Counted from the stretch's first letter, positions 15,589 to 25,105 are shown. The stretch is DNA of 64,000 bases from SLJK01 sp964567295 (GCA_964567295.1 CAZMLU010000002.1:1-64000), one strand, 5' to 3'. Translations and numbers: made by a program. Notes: generated by a model from the sequence alone, not told the origin.

Positions 15589-18192
15589 GACATCAACCAA
15601 TTTACCAATAAAGCAAAGGAGGCTATCGGAGCTGCTCAAAGCACAGCAGCCCGCTATCATCACCAACAAGTAGATTGTGAGCATCTACTGCTCTCACTTC
15701 TGGAACAGGACGATGGACTTACACCGAGGCTCTTAGAAAAGGCCGGGCTTAACACCAAACAGTTCAAAGACTCACTGCAAGCTTATCTAAACAAACAGCC
15801 TAAAGTATACTCCGGCGAAGGATATGCCGAGCAAATCTACCTGAGCCCGCGTCTGGGAAGAGTCCTAGAGCACGCCAAAGAGGAATCCTCCAAGTTTAAG
15901 GATGAATTTATAGGTGTTGAACACCTGCTTCTCTCCATATTGGAGGCCGACAAAGGTGAAGCATCCAAGATAATGAAAAATGCAGGCCTAAACAGGAATA
16001 CTCTATTACAAGCCCTTCAAGCTATTCGGGGGCACCAGCGGGTTACCAGCGCCGATCCGGAAGGCACATACGAAGCACTGACCAAGTATGGAAAAGATCT
16101 GACGGAGATGGCTGCTGATGGAAAGCTAGACCCCGTAATCGGGCGAGACGACGAAGTTCGTCGCGTTATACAGGTTCTTTCCCGGAGAACCAAGAACAAC
16201 CCCGTTCTCATAGGCGAGCCGGGAGTAGGAAAGACCGCGGTTGCTGAAGGGCTCGCCCAGCGAATCACCAAAAACGACGTGCCGGAAGGACTCAAGAATA
16301 AGCGTATTTTTGCACTGGATCTCGGCGCCCTTCTTGCAGGGGCCAAATTCAGGGGAGAATTTGAGGAAAGGCTAAAAGCTGTTCTCAAAGAAATACAGGA
16401 CTCGGGGGGGGGGATTCTGCTCTTTATTGATGAACTTCATACGGTTGTGGGAGCCGGTGCAGCAGAAGGGGCTATGGATGCCAGCAACCTCCTCAAACCC
16501 ATGCTAGCCAGAGGAGAGCTGCACTGCATAGGCGCTACGACTCTGACAGAATACCGCAAGCATATAGAAAAAGATGCTGCCCTGGAACGCCGCTTCCAAC
16601 CAGTCGTAATAAATGAGCCCGATAAAGCCGATTCTATATCTATTCTTCGAGGTTTAAAAGAACGCTACGAGGTTCATCATGGAGTCCGCATAAAAGACTC
16701 AGCCCTGGTTGCAGCGGTCACATTAAGCCAAAGATATATCAGTGACAGGTTCCTTCCGGATAAAGCCATCGACCTGATAGATGAAGCCGCCGCACTGATT
16801 AGGGCTGAAATTGATAGTATGCCTACTGAACTGGATGAGGTGACCAGGCGTATTATGCAACTAGAAATAGAAAAGGAAGCCTTAAAGCTGGAAACAGATG
16901 AAGGTTCTGCCAAGCGCCTGGAAGAGGTTGAGAACGAACTGGGAAGGCTAAAGGAAGAGGCAAAACAGCTAGAAAACAAGTGGAACGAAGAAAAAGAGGC
17001 CATTTCCCAGCTTCGAAAAATCAGAGAAGAAATTGAAGAAACCAAGTTAGCCATGGAAAAAGCTGAACAAAGCTACGATCTTAATCGCCTGGCAGAGTTA
17101 AAATACGGCAAAATGGCCCAATTAAACGAACAGCTAAAAGAGGAAGAAGAAAAGCTTCAACAGCAACACAGAGGAACACGCCTGTTAAAAGAAGAAGTTG
17201 ACGAAGAAGACGTCGCAACCGTGGTAAGCAACTGGACCGGTATTCCCATCAGCAAACTGATGGAAGGTGAAAAACAGAAAATATTACAACTGGAAAACAG
17301 GTTGCATGATCGAGTGGTAGGACAAAACGAAGCAGTAACAGCCGTCAGCGAAGCAGTGTTAAGGGCGCGCTCGGGGGTTAAAGATCCCAACCGTCCCATC
17401 GGCTCCTTCATTTTCTTGGGCCCCACAGGGGTCGGAAAAACTGAGCTGGCACGGTCCCTGGCCTTTGTCCTTTTCGATGACGAAAATGCTATGTTAAGGC
17501 TCGATATGTCGGAATATATGGAAAAACACTCTGTGGCAAGGCTTATCGGTGCGCCTCCCGGTTATGTAGGCTATGAAGAAGGAGGGCAACTAACCAATGT
17601 TATCCGCAGAAAACCCTTTTCTGTCATTCTTTTCGACGAAATAGAAAAAGCACACCAGGACGTATTCAATACTCTATTGCAGATACTGGATGACGGGCGT
17701 CTTACCGATTCCCAGGGACGCACAGTTGACTTCCGCAACACCGTGCTAATCATGACCTCCAACCTGGGAAGCGAAATTATAATGGAAGCCGATACCGAGA
17801 GCGAAGACTCCTTTAAAAAAGCTAAGGAACAGATATTAACACGCCTGCGGTCCTTTTTCAGACCAGAATTCTTAAACAGAGTAGATGAAATAGTAACCTT
17901 CCATCCACTAAGCATGGAACACCTGCGGAAAATCGTTAAAATCCAGGCCGGTTTGCTACAAACCAGGTTGCAAGAGCAAAATATAACGCTAACACTGAGC
18001 CCGGGAGCAGAAGAGTACCTGGCGGCAAAGGGATATGATCCTATATATGGAGCCAGACCATTAAAGCGAACCATTCAAAAAGAACTGGAAACCCAGCTCG
18101 CCAAAAAACTTCTAGATGGATCTTTTAAAACGGGTGATAAAATAACAGTAGACAGTGGGGAAGAAGGGCTTGTTTTCCAGGCTGCAAACTGA
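15586..18192 (+). CDS. clpB: ATP-dependent disaggregase ClpB
   Basis: 868 residues, the normal length. ClpB threads aggregated proteins through a hexameric ring together with DnaK. The order is: N-terminal Clp repeat domain (about 1-145), first AAA+ domain with Walker [14 protein letters not shown], a long coiled-coil middle domain (about 400-530, rich in EE/KL repeats) and second AAA+ domain with [12 protein letters not shown]. The presence of the middle domain separates it from ClpA/ClpC. No CIRCE or CtsR-type operator was seen upstream; instead it is preceded by the RHH and TnpA-like genes. A strong terminator follows. Confidence 0.97.
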   Translation: MDINQFTNKAKEAIGAAQSTAARYHHQQVDCEHLLLSLLEQDDGLTPRLLEKAGLNTKQFKDSLQAYLNKQPKVYSGEGYAEQIYLSPRLGRVLEHAKEESSKFKDEFIGVEHLLLSILEADKGEASKIMKNAGLNRNTLLQALQAIRGHQRVTSADPEGTYEALTKYGKDLTEMAADGKLDPVIGRDDEVRRVIQVLSRRTKNNPVLIGEPGVGKTAVAEGLAQRITKNDVPEGLKNKRIFALDLGALLAGAKFRGEFEERLKAVLKEIQDSGGGILLFIDELHTVVGAGAAEGAMDASNLLKPMLARGELHCIGATTLTEYRKHIEKDAALERRFQPVVINEPDKADSISILRGLKERYEVHHGVRIKDSALVAAVTLSQRYISDRFLPDKAIDLIDEAAALIRAEIDSMPTELDEVTRRIMQLEIEKEALKLETDEGSAKRLEEVENELGRLKEEAKQLENKWNEEKEAISQLRKIREEIEETKLAMEKAEQSYDLNRLAELKYGKMAQLNEQLKEEEEKLQQQHRGTRLLKEEVDEEDVATVVSNWTGIPISKLMEGEKQKILQLENRLHDRVVGQNEAVTAVSEAVLRARSGVKDPNRPIGSFIFLGPTGVGKTELARSLAFVLFDDENAMLRLDMSEYMEKHSVARLIGAPPGYVGYEEGGQLTNVIRRKPFSVILFDEIEKAHQDVFNTLLQILDDGRLTDSQGRTVDFRNTVLIMTSNLGSEIIMEADTESEDSFKKAKEQILTRLRSFFRPEFLNRVDEIVTFHPLSMEHLRKIVKIQAGLLQTRLQEQNITLTLSPGAEEYLAAKGYDPIYGARPLKRTIQKELETQLAKKLLDGSFKTGDKITVDSGEEGLVFQAAN

Positions 18193-18236
18193 TTAACAGG
18201 CAAAACCACAATAATATCTATCAAGCAGCATGAACC

Positions 18237-18290
18237 TCACAAAATGAGAGCGCAGAAATTTTTTATGCGCTCTCATTTTGTGCTTTTTTA
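18237..18290. terminator. Bidirectional terminator between clpB and the Mrp operon
   Basis: Perfect 14-bp arms AAAATGAGAGCGCA (18241-18254) and TGCGCTCTCATTTT (18266-18279) with an 11-base loop. A T-rich run follows on the plus strand (GTGCTTTTTT) and an A-rich stretch precedes, so it can serve both convergent transcripts. Confidence 0.85.
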
Positions 18291-18328
18291 AAAACCATTT
18301 TGTTGTTCAAAATATGAACTGCAATCCA

Positions 18329-18634
18329 TCAATCTTTGCCACTTTTTATTCCCCAAAGAACCATAATGGCCATAACAGCAGAAAAAAGTACTGTTGTCTC
18401 CAACATGGTATCATAGGCGCGGTAGTCGAGAAGTACGTTAGTAACAAAGTTGAGGCCCCCGCTTTCAGTTACACTCTGGTCTACGTAACGTCGCATAACA
18501 TAATTGTTGGTAGGGTTATCAACATCTCCATAAGTTGGCATCTCCATTACTGTCATAAACAGCACCAGCGCTACCATAACAACCAGTAGAATAATAAAGC
18601 CCATATATATTAATTCGCGCAGTTTTATATTCAA
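18329..18634 (-). CDS. MbhE-like subunit of Mrp/Mbh antiporter
   Basis: 101 residues with an N-terminal helix and a C-terminal helix (LETTVLFSAVMAIMVLWGI). The pattern DYRAYDTMLETTVLF is typical of MbhE and of the last part of the large MrpA protein. It is the last gene of the antiporter cluster. Start is TTG at 18634, supported by GGGGAGG eight bases upstream. The stop of the previous gene overlaps this start. Together with the next gene upstream it supplies the part that in ordinary Mrp systems is the C-terminus of MrpA. Confidence 0.8.
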   Translation of the reverse strand: MNIKLRELIYMGFIILLVVMVALVLFMTVMEMPTYGDVDNPTNNYVMRRYVDQSVTESGGLNFVTNVLLDYRAYDTMLETTVLFSAVMAIMVLWGIKSGKD

Positions 18635-18879
18635 TTAGGTCGCCTCCCCACCTTGGATACCACCGTAATCATAATAATTGCCACTCCCACCCCGACAGCT
18701 GCCTCCGTAATGGCTATATCAGGAGAATTGAGCTGCTGCCAGACAAGCGACATTATAGTACTGTATCCCGCGAAAATAATCACCACATAAAGTAGATCCT
18801 CAAAAATAAAAACGGAGAGGGCCGCAACTACCAAAAGAATCATGAGAAGAAAAAATATATATTCTGAAAAAATAACCAT
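18631..18879 (-). CDS. MbhD-like (DUF4040) subunit
   Basis: About 82 residues and three helices. SLVWQQLNSPDIAITEAAVGVGV is the hallmark of the DUF4040/MbhD domain, also found inside MrpA and NuoJ-like contexts, where a conserved acidic residue lies in the membrane. The start at 18879 has GAGGAGG upstream; a longer reading frame to 18945 would add 22 residues (MWSALITKMKREIF) that overlap mnhG and is rejected. It is followed with overlap by the MbhE-like gene. Confidence 0.85.
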   Translation of the reverse strand: MVIFSEYIFFLLMILLVVAALSVFIFEDLLYVVIIFAGYSTIMSLVWQQLNSPDIAITEAAVGVGVAIIMITVVSKVGRRPN

Positions 18880-18880
18880 G

Positions 18881-19249
18881 CTATTTCTCCTCCTCTCCCT
18901 TGAAAAAATCTCCCTCTTCATCTTCGTAATAAGTGCTGACCACAAAACTTCCTTCTGCCAGAGAAGTACCCCTCACATAAGCTGTTTTGGTAATAATATG
19001 AGTTATTACGGGGTTTATCGTAACTGTTAACGCTCCCATTAACAGAAGTTTTACTATATTGGTCGTCCCGGGGACGATTAAAACCAGACCAAGAATAATG
19101 AGGCCGACTCCCATAGTATCACACTTACCGAGAGCATGAAGTCTGTTGTAAACATCGGGGAGACGTATCAAACCCACTACCCCAACTGTTAGAAAGAAAA
19201 AACCACCGCTCATCAATATAATAGCTAGAATTTCCCTTATTCCCTCCAT
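18881..19249 (-). CDS. mnhG: Na+/H+ antiporter subunit G
   Basis: About 122 residues. Three helices with the PhaG/MnhG signature GVVGLIRLPDVYNRLHALGKCDTMG, then a polar C-terminal extension rich in acidic residues. The start 19249 (MEGIREI) has AAGGA seven bases before; the ORF extension to 19285 lacks one. MnhG is a small essential membrane subunit of Mrp complexes. It lies between mnhF and the DUF4040 gene. Confidence 0.9.
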   Translation of the reverse strand: MEGIREILAIILMSGGFFFLTVGVVGLIRLPDVYNRLHALGKCDTMGVGLIILGLVLIVPGTTNIVKLLLMGALTVTINPVITHIITKTAYVRGTSLAEGSFVVSTYYEDEEGDFFKGEEEK

Positions 19250-19336
19250 ATCGAGTTCCTTACGGGCAAGCCCGCTGGGAACCACACCTCCTCCAGTGCA
19301 TTCTTAAGCAAAAACGCCGCGCCACCACCAAAGTTT

Positions 19337-19603
19337 TCAGAAGAGACTTCCCTCTCTTAGGAGCTTCAAAATACAAATGGTGGCGATAAAAGCAGCTAGG
19401 ATAAATACCAGGGCAATATCCAGATAAAAATAGGTCTCACTTAAATATGTGAATATCAGTGTATAGGCCACCACCATGGTCACAATCATATTCATGGCTG
19501 CCACCCTATCTGTGGCCGTAGGCCCTTTAAAAGCCCTGTAAAGAGTAGCAAGCCCTAAAACACCCAAGCCAAGAGCGAGAAAAATCATAAATGTCTCCAG
19601 CAT
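19337..19603 (-). CDS. mnhF: Na+/H+ antiporter subunit F
   Basis: 88 residues with three predicted helices. The conserved RAFKGPTATDRVAAMN followed by a membrane YLDIALVFILAAFIATICI matches MnhF/MrpF. Spacing to mnhE is one base and GAGGAAGGGG lies before the ATG, so it is translated from the same mRNA. An 87-base gap separates it from mnhG. Confidence 0.93.
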   Translation of the reverse strand: MLETFMIFLALGLGVLGLATLYRAFKGPTATDRVAAMNMIVTMVVAYTLIFTYLSETYFYLDIALVFILAAFIATICILKLLREGSLF

Positions 19604-19604
19604 A

Positions 19605-20132
19605 TTAATCCCCTTCCTCGATATCTTTCATAATATCATAAAGATACCAACTGCGAACCCCAAAGGCATGGTGCCTGGTCATTCCATGAACAAGGAGGCG
19701 GTCTCCCTCCAGGTCTACAGTAATAGTCCCGGGGGTCATGGTGATAGAATTACCGTAAAGTGCCCTTGAAAGATCCTTCTCCAAATCGATCTTAAGCACG
19801 ATAAGACCCGGAGAAATCGGCATCTTAGGACTCAAGACAATATAGGCTACTATAAAATTAGCTGTCAAGACTTCTTTAAGCAGGAAAATAAAATAACGTA
19901 TGACCAACTTTGCCTGATGCCAAGAAATTTTTGTTTTCCTGGTTTCTTCAATCATTAACTGGTTCCAGAAGAGCGTTAGCAAGGGAACAAGGATGAACCC
20001 CATTAAAACATGCTGCCAGTCAAAATCACCAGATATTAGCAACCAAAAAGCCATCAGCAGGCAGAAGATAATTATGGAGCCGGGAATATCCTTTTTCACA
20101 CGGTTTAACAAAAGAAAACTTTTTCCTTTCAT
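19605..20132 (-). CDS. mnhE: Na+/H+ antiporter subunit E
   Basis: About 175 residues; two to three N-terminal helices, then a cytosolic domain. The segment LYGNSITMTPGTITVDLEGDRLLVHGM is the MnhE signature. ATG at 20132 has GAGG nine bases upstream; a GTG at 20141 is the alternative. Part of the antiporter operon between mnhD and mnhF. Confidence 0.93.
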   Translation of the reverse strand: MKGKSFLLLNRVKKDIPGSIIIFCLLMAFWLLISGDFDWQHVLMGFILVPLLTLFWNQLMIEETRKTKISWHQAKLVIRYFIFLLKEVLTANFIVAYIVLSPKMPISPGLIVLKIDLEKDLSRALYGNSITMTPGTITVDLEGDRLLVHGMTRHHAFGVRSWYLYDIMKDIEEGD

Positions 20133-20150
20133 TACCTGCACCCTCTTTGC

Positions 20151-21635
20151 TTATAATAGCAGTCTTATAGATACCTGCTCTAAAAAATCCAGGATACGAC
20201 CGGGAAAAAGACCCATGTAAATGATACCCAGTGCTGTAATAATAATAGGTACCAACATGGTGAAGGGCACTTTATCCATGGTCATCTGCGGATCGTGTCC
20301 AGAGGTAAAATAGGCCTGCCAGACAATGGGAAAATAATAAGCTGCATTCAACAAGCCACTAATTACAATAAGGATAATAAAATAAGGGTTATTTGCCTCC
20401 AGGCTTCCCAAGGCAAGGCCGTACTTTGTGATAAAACCTCCGAAGAAAGGTATCCCAACCATGGAAAGGGAAGCAATTGTAAAAGCAGCCATGGTAACAG
20501 GCATTTGGTAGCCCAATCCGGAAAAGTGGATCACTTTTTTACGCCCCGTCTGGTAGTAAACGGCACCGGCTGACATAAAAAGACAGATTTTCATTAAAGC
20601 GTGTATAATAATATGCAGCAAAGCTGCCGTCACCCCCCACACGGTACCAAGCCCAATGCCGAGGAAAATATAGCCGATCTGAGCCACAGTGGAATAAGCC
20701 AGACGCCTCTTCAAATCTAGCTGAACAAAAGCGAACAGGGAACCCCCCAGTATAGCCATGGTGGCCAATAGAAGGATCAGGCTACGCAAAAAGGTTTCGT
20801 TAAAAACCTCTATACCGAAAACCAGGAAGTAAATTCTTAGCATGGAAATTATGTATACCTTTACTACAAGCCCCGATAAAACTGCGCTGGATGGTGAGGG
20901 AGCTGAAGAATGGGCATCAGGAAGCCAGATGTGGAGAGGAAAAAGAGCTGCCTTAACCCCCAGTCCCACTGTAAAAAAGCTCAAAGTAGCCCACATTAAA
21001 AAAGGATAGTCTTCTCTTATCTCGAGCAGTTCAGCGGCAACATAGGGAATATTAAGGTTCCCGGTAACCTGGTAAAGAAAACCGATAGCAAAAAGCATAA
21101 AACCCGAACCCAAGGTGGCAAGCATTAGGTAGCGCAGAGAAGCTTCCGTAGAGAGTTTCTCCCCTTTTGCTACTACAAGCCCCACAGCGCCGATGGAAAC
21201 AATCTCTACCATTACGTAAAGGTTAAAAAGATCATTGGTAATAACGATTCCCATCATGGCTGCCAACGTTAAAAGAAAAAGGGTATAATACCAACCTATG
21301 GCAGGCCCAGGAATCTCTTTTTTCAGTGCTTTCAAACTGTAGAATACGATAAGCAAGCAGCTGCCGGTCAACAGCATTAGCATCATTGCCGCCAGTTCAT
21401 CGATAAATATCTCAATCCCCCATGGAGGGGCCCAACCTCCCACATGATAATGAATAACCTCTCCACCTGCGACACGAAAAGTTAGGACAGCACTTATGAC
21501 AAAAACAATTATAACAGTAATAACTGTCAGATAAGGGCAAACAACAGGTTTCCAACGGGCAAAAAAGGGCATAATAAAAGACAACAGTAAAATAATGATG
21601 ATAAGGAAAAATGGTAGTATATCCCACATGAACAT
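20151..21635 (-). CDS. mnhD: Na+/H+ antiporter subunit D (proton-conducting NuoN/ND2-like)
   Basis: About 494 residues and some 14 helices of the complex-I antiporter-like family (Proton_antipo_M). The charged membrane residues are in MVEIVSIGAVGLVVA, HIWLPDAHSSAPSPSSAVLSG and LHIIIHALMKICLFMSAG. The ATG at 21635 follows GAGGTGA with eight-base spacing; a GTG at 21647 overlapping the mnhC stop is possible. It is the only large antiporter-like subunit here: no MrpA/ND5 homologue is present, so it must be the sole long channel of this complex, if the complex is complete. Confidence 0.93.
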   Translation of the reverse strand: MFMWDILPFFLIIIILLLSFIMPFFARWKPVVCPYLTVITVIIVFVISAVLTFRVAGGEVIHYHVGGWAPPWGIEIFIDELAAMMLMLLTGSCLLIVFYSLKALKKEIPGPAIGWYYTLFLLTLAAMMGIVITNDLFNLYVMVEIVSIGAVGLVVAKGEKLSTEASLRYLMLATLGSGFMLFAIGFLYQVTGNLNIPYVAAELLEIREDYPFLMWATLSFFTVGLGVKAALFPLHIWLPDAHSSAPSPSSAVLSGLVVKVYIISMLRIYFLVFGIEVFNETFLRSLILLLATMAILGGSLFAFVQLDLKRRLAYSTVAQIGYIFLGIGLGTVWGVTAALLHIIIHALMKICLFMSAGAVYYQTGRKKVIHFSGLGYQMPVTMAAFTIASLSMVGIPFFGGFITKYGLALGSLEANNPYFIILIVISGLLNAAYYFPIVWQAYFTSGHDPQMTMDKVPFTMLVPIIITALGIIYMGLFPGRILDFLEQVSIRLLL

Positions 21636-21643
21636 CCCTAGGG

Positions 21644-22006
21644 TCACCTCAATCGCATGATATCAGGAGCGTATACAGTCCCGTAAAACTGGTACAGCTT
21701 AACAATTATAGCCAGAGCAAAAGCTGTTACACTAAAACTAACTACAATACCAGTGAGCACTATAACTGAAGGAAGCGGGTTAATATAAAGCGCTCCCTCT
21801 GGTAAAGCGGGATCATAGATGGGTGCCACCCCTCCTTCAATATTGCCTACTGCAATAAAGAAAAGGAATACCCCCGTTTCCATAATATTTATCCCGATAA
21901 CTTTCTTGACCAGGTTATGTTGGGTTAGTATACAAAGACAACCTAGGCTGAAAAGAACAATGGAAACAAAGTAAGGATAATTAACCCAAAGCATGTAAAT
22001 ATCCAC
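21644..22006 (-). CDS. mnhC: Na+/H+ antiporter subunit C (NuoK-like)
   Basis: 120 residues and three helices, the NuoK-like subunit. The conserved NLVKKVIGINIMETGVFLFF and PSVIVLTGIVVSFSVTAFALAI segments are present. GTG start at 22006 with GAGGAGGAC seven bases upstream, two bases after the mnhB stop. Its end overlaps the region of the mnhD start, consistent with coupling. Confidence 0.93.
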   Translation of the reverse strand: MDIYMLWVNYPYFVSIVLFSLGCLCILTQHNLVKKVIGINIMETGVFLFFIAVGNIEGGVAPIYDPALPEGALYINPLPSVIVLTGIVVSFSVTAFALAIIVKLYQFYGTVYAPDIMRLR

Positions 22007-22008
22007 AA

Positions 22009-22404
22009 TTAGTCCTCCTCCACCAGCAAGTAAAATATGCTTAAAATGGTGCTGGCTACCAGCAAGCCTATACCAAAATTAACCACCGAGATGATTCCTA
22101 CACTAAAGAGGGTGCCAGGCATACCCACCGGACCGTGCTCATGAGGAAGTAAAAACTTGATAGCTTCCAAGATCCCGCCCAGGCCAATAAACACCAGGGC
22201 AACATCCATAGGCACTCGCCTGAGTTTGGCTCTCCACTCCAGACCAAAAAGCAAAAAGTACAAGAGAAGCGCCATGCCGATGACCATTCCTCCGGCAAAG
22301 CCTCCTCCAGGAGAAACATGCCCGTGAAGTATAATGTATAAACCATAGAGCAGAATAAATAGTAAAACGTAACGGAATACTACCCTGGTTATATAATCGT
22401 CCAC
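22009..22404 (-). CDS. mnhB: Na+/H+ antiporter subunit B
   Basis: 131 residues and four helices. GHVSPGGGFAGGMVIGMALLL is the MnhB signature. GTG start with AAGGGGTGA upstream. It is the first gene of the cluster, which reads B, C, D, E, F, G, MbhD, MbhE on the minus strand. A 220-base gap separates it from the MttB-family gene on the same strand; a separate promoter there was not resolved. Confidence 0.93.
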   Translation of the reverse strand: MDDYITRVVFRYVLLFILLYGLYIILHGHVSPGGGFAGGMVIGMALLLYFLLFGLEWRAKLRRVPMDVALVFIGLGGILEAIKFLLPHEHGPVGMPGTLFSVGIISVVNFGIGLLVASTILSIFYLLVEED

Positions 22405-22458
22405 TCGGACTCACCCCTTAAAAATTGTTACACATTTCACAATCTAATAAAACTTCAG

Positions 22459-22497
22459 CAGCTTGCGAAAATTACCATATTCATTATTATCAAGCTG
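22459..22497. repeat. Inverted repeat upstream of mnhB
   Basis: CAGCTTG (22459-22465) and CAAGCTG (22491-22497) are perfect 7-bp arms around a 25-base AT-rich loop, about 55-95 bases upstream of the mnhB start. It may be an operator or an mRNA hairpin; no known riboswitch pattern was recognised. Confidence 0.35.
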
Positions 22498-22624
22498 TTT
22501 TTTCCCTATGACAATCGCTCTAAATAAAAATTCGTCCTCTAAATCTTAATTCCTGCCTGATCTTTAATAATTTTTCTTCCTGCTTTTTCGGCAACTAATG
22601 AATACACCTGTTTTGTAGCGACGT

Positions 22625-24064
22625 TTAAACGTCAAGCAAACCATCAAACTGCTTATTGATCTGTTCAATTAACCCTTCTTCTACAAAGTGGTTGTGCTCT
22701 TCTTCCATCATTTTTTGGGCAATCTCATCAGCGGTAGTCCAACTATCTTTTCCACCTGCTGCCATCCATGCTTGATAGCTTCTTCTATCGCTAACCCTGG
22801 GGAAAAAGCTTTCTGAGCGCATGTACTTAACCGTATGGGCTTCTCCCAGAAAGTTTCCACCCGGTCCCACCCCAGATATGGTTTTTACGGCCATAGTTTC
22901 TTCATTAACTTCTACCCCACGCAGGGCCCTTAAACAACCGCCTATAATATCATTATCTATAACATACTGGGCAAAAGAAGCCGTCATAGCCCCTTCCAAT
23001 AGTCCCGCCGCTTCGTGAATAAAGTTCCCCCCTGCTAGCGATGCCAAAAGGCATGTGGTAGCACTTTCGTAGGCAGCCTGCGCATCAGGAATCTTTGAAT
23101 CCGTCGTTCCCACTGTAATATAACTGGGTATCCTATAATAATTAGCCATCTGAGAAATAGCCGCATTCATCAACCCTGACTCCACTGTGCCCATCAAAAA
23201 GGACATGGTTCTTAGATCCATGGTTGAAGGAACTGCACTGTAAAGTATAGGTGTTCCGGGGTTGGTCAACTGTGATAAAATCACACCCATCAGTGCTTCA
23301 GCGTTTTGTTGAACCAATGTTCCCGCCAGGGTTATGGGGGCCGTAGCCCCTGCCGTAGGTGCTGTTGAAGTGGCCAGTGGAAGACCCATCGAAGCCACCT
23401 CCATCAGCATCTTTGCATAAAGATCATCAATTTTTAAAGGGGAAATAATGCTGGTAATAAAGCCTACAAAAGGCTTTTTCTTTAATTGCTCCTCTCCTCC
23501 GGCAATTATTGAGGCAATCTCTACCACCTGCCTGAGGCCTTCTACCGTATATACACCACCCATAACAGGCTTGGAACTATGTATAAGAGCAGGGAAGAAA
23601 CGATTAATATCCACTTTATCAGGAGGTGCATCATGAGGATAGACCGGCACAATTAAAAAATCAATATTCTCCAGTCTTTCTACAAGGGCAGCAATAAGAG
23701 CTATATCTCCGGCAGTCGATTTGCGTTTGCTCCGGTCAAGGTCTAATATGTTTAACGCAGTACCACCGGTTCCAAAATGGACCCTGGTTCCTCCTAAGAT
23801 AATATCTTTGCTTTTTTCCTTCCCGTAGAAAGTGAATTCGCTGGGCGCCTGCTTAACACATTTGGAGACAAGTTCCCGGGGAATAGAGACCTTGTTTCCA
23901 TTAATGTGAGCACCGTTTTTTTCCAGCAACTCCAGCGCCGGAGGATAGCTCACTTGAAAACCAACCTCTTCCAAGATCTGCATGGTAGATTCATGGATCT
24001 GCTTTATATCTTCTTCTCCAAAAACCTTGTAATATCCACCATAGTACACCCTTTTTTCGGCCAT
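22625..24064 (-). CDS. MttB-family corrinoid methyltransferase, non-pyrrolysine
   Basis: About 479 residues of the trimethylamine/quaternary amine methyltransferase superfamily, which move a methyl group from a methylated amine to a corrinoid protein. Characteristic blocks include GGTALNILDLD, STAPTAGATAPITLAG and a C-terminal HNHFVEEGL-like end. The frame is open with no internal TAG, so it is a non-pyrrolysine member such as glycine betaine methyltransferases. No cognate corrinoid protein (MttC/MtgC) or MtgA is adjacent. ATG at 24064 is supported by AAGGAGG seven bases before; a TTG at 24082 is inside that site. It follows coaX on the same strand. Confidence 0.9.
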   Translation of the reverse strand: MAEKRVYYGGYYKVFGEEDIKQIHESTMQILEEVGFQVSYPPALELLEKNGAHINGNKVSIPRELVSKCVKQAPSEFTFYGKEKSKDIILGGTRVHFGTGGTALNILDLDRSKRKSTAGDIALIAALVERLENIDFLIVPVYPHDAPPDKVDINRFFPALIHSSKPVMGGVYTVEGLRQVVEIASIIAGGEEQLKKKPFVGFITSIISPLKIDDLYAKMLMEVASMGLPLATSTAPTAGATAPITLAGTLVQQNAEALMGVILSQLTNPGTPILYSAVPSTMDLRTMSFLMGTVESGLMNAAISQMANYYRIPSYITVGTTDSKIPDAQAAYESATTCLLASLAGGNFIHEAAGLLEGAMTASFAQYVIDNDIIGGCLRALRGVEVNEETMAVKTISGVGPGGNFLGEAHTVKYMRSESFFPRVSDRRSYQAWMAAGGKDSWTTADEIAQKMMEEEHNHFVEEGLIEQINKQFDGLLDV

Positions 24065-24196
24065 CAGGAAGCCTCCTTCCAAACTGGGGATATGCTACAA
24101 ATAATCCGTGCCAGATGGCCATCGAGCCGGGCACTACCAATCTCCAGTTCATTGTTCTTGGGCATTAATTGCCTTTTCTCCGCCTGTTACGCTTTT

Positions 24197-24967
24197 CTAC
24201 TTCACTTCATTTTTATTAAATATAAGCCTTAAACCTTCCAGAGTTAAAAAATAATTAACTTCCTCAATAGTTTCCGACTCCTTGGCGATTAAACCAGCCA
24301 ATCCTCCTGTCGCCACTACAAAAGGTTTCTGTTGGACCTCCTTGATCATATGCTTTACAATACCATCAACCTGCCCCACAAAGCCATAGTAAATTCCAGA
24401 CTGGATACTGGAAATAGTATCTTTGGCGATAACCCTGCGCGGCTTTACAACTTCTACCCTGGGCAGTTTGGCGGCCTTCTGAAAGAGCGCCTCCGTAGAT
24501 ATTCCTATACCCGGAGCAATGGAACCACCCACATACTCCTCCTTCTCAGAAATAGCACAAAAAGTGGTAGCAGTCCCGAAGTCAACAATGATTAGAGGTC
24601 CTCCATATAACTCAATGCCGCCTACCGCATTTACAACCCTGTCAGCACCTACCTCGCGAGGGTTGTCCATAACAATATTCAAGCCTGTCTTAACGCCAGG
24701 TCCCACAATCAATGGAGACAGGTGAAAATATTTCTCGGCCATTTTAGTAAGCGGAAATCTTAAAGGCGGAACGACTGAAGACATAATCATTGAGGTAATA
24801 CATTCCGCCTGCAAACCATTTTGCTGAAATAAATTCCTTATTATAACCCCATACTCATCCTCGGTCTGGTTGCGATTGGTAGAGATACGCCACCACATTT
24901 CCAGGTTCTCTCCGTTATAAACCCCTAACATAATATTGGTATTTCCGATATCAATAGCCAGGAGCAC
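24197..24967 (-). CDS. coaX: Type III pantothenate kinase
   Basis: About 256 residues. CoaX phosphorylates pantothenate in the first step of coenzyme A synthesis; type III enzymes belong to the ASKHA fold. LLAIDIGNTNIMLGVY is the N-terminal phosphate motif, GADRVVNAVG and DFGTATTFC follow, and FVVATGGLAGLI is the adenosine motif. A GTG at 24967 gives the family-typical start and has AGGGG eight bases before; GTG 24976 is the alternative. It follows the folate operon with a 130-base gap that holds no clear signal. Confidence 0.95.
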   Translation of the reverse strand: MLLAIDIGNTNIMLGVYNGENLEMWWRISTNRNQTEDEYGVIIRNLFQQNGLQAECITSMIMSSVVPPLRFPLTKMAEKYFHLSPLIVGPGVKTGLNIVMDNPREVGADRVVNAVGGIELYGGPLIIVDFGTATTFCAISEKEEYVGGSIAPGIGISTEALFQKAAKLPRVEVVKPRRVIAKDTISSIQSGIYYGFVGQVDGIVKHMIKEVQQKPFVVATGGLAGLIAKESETIEEVNYFLTLEGLRLIFNKNEVK

Positions 24968-25105
24968 ACGACTCACCCCTTGTACGTTATTCCAACAAAA
25001 ACAAAAGCCTCACCCATTGACATTGCTACATTTAGAACCTAATTCTATTTCCCTTTCTTTCTTCCTGCTTTCCAACATTTTTCTATAATAATTATTTCTC
25101 GCCGG

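Noticed and set aside
22625..24064. Pyrrolysine-containing trimethylamine methyltransferase
   Set aside because: No in-frame TAG occurs in the full-length frame and no pyl genes are nearby.
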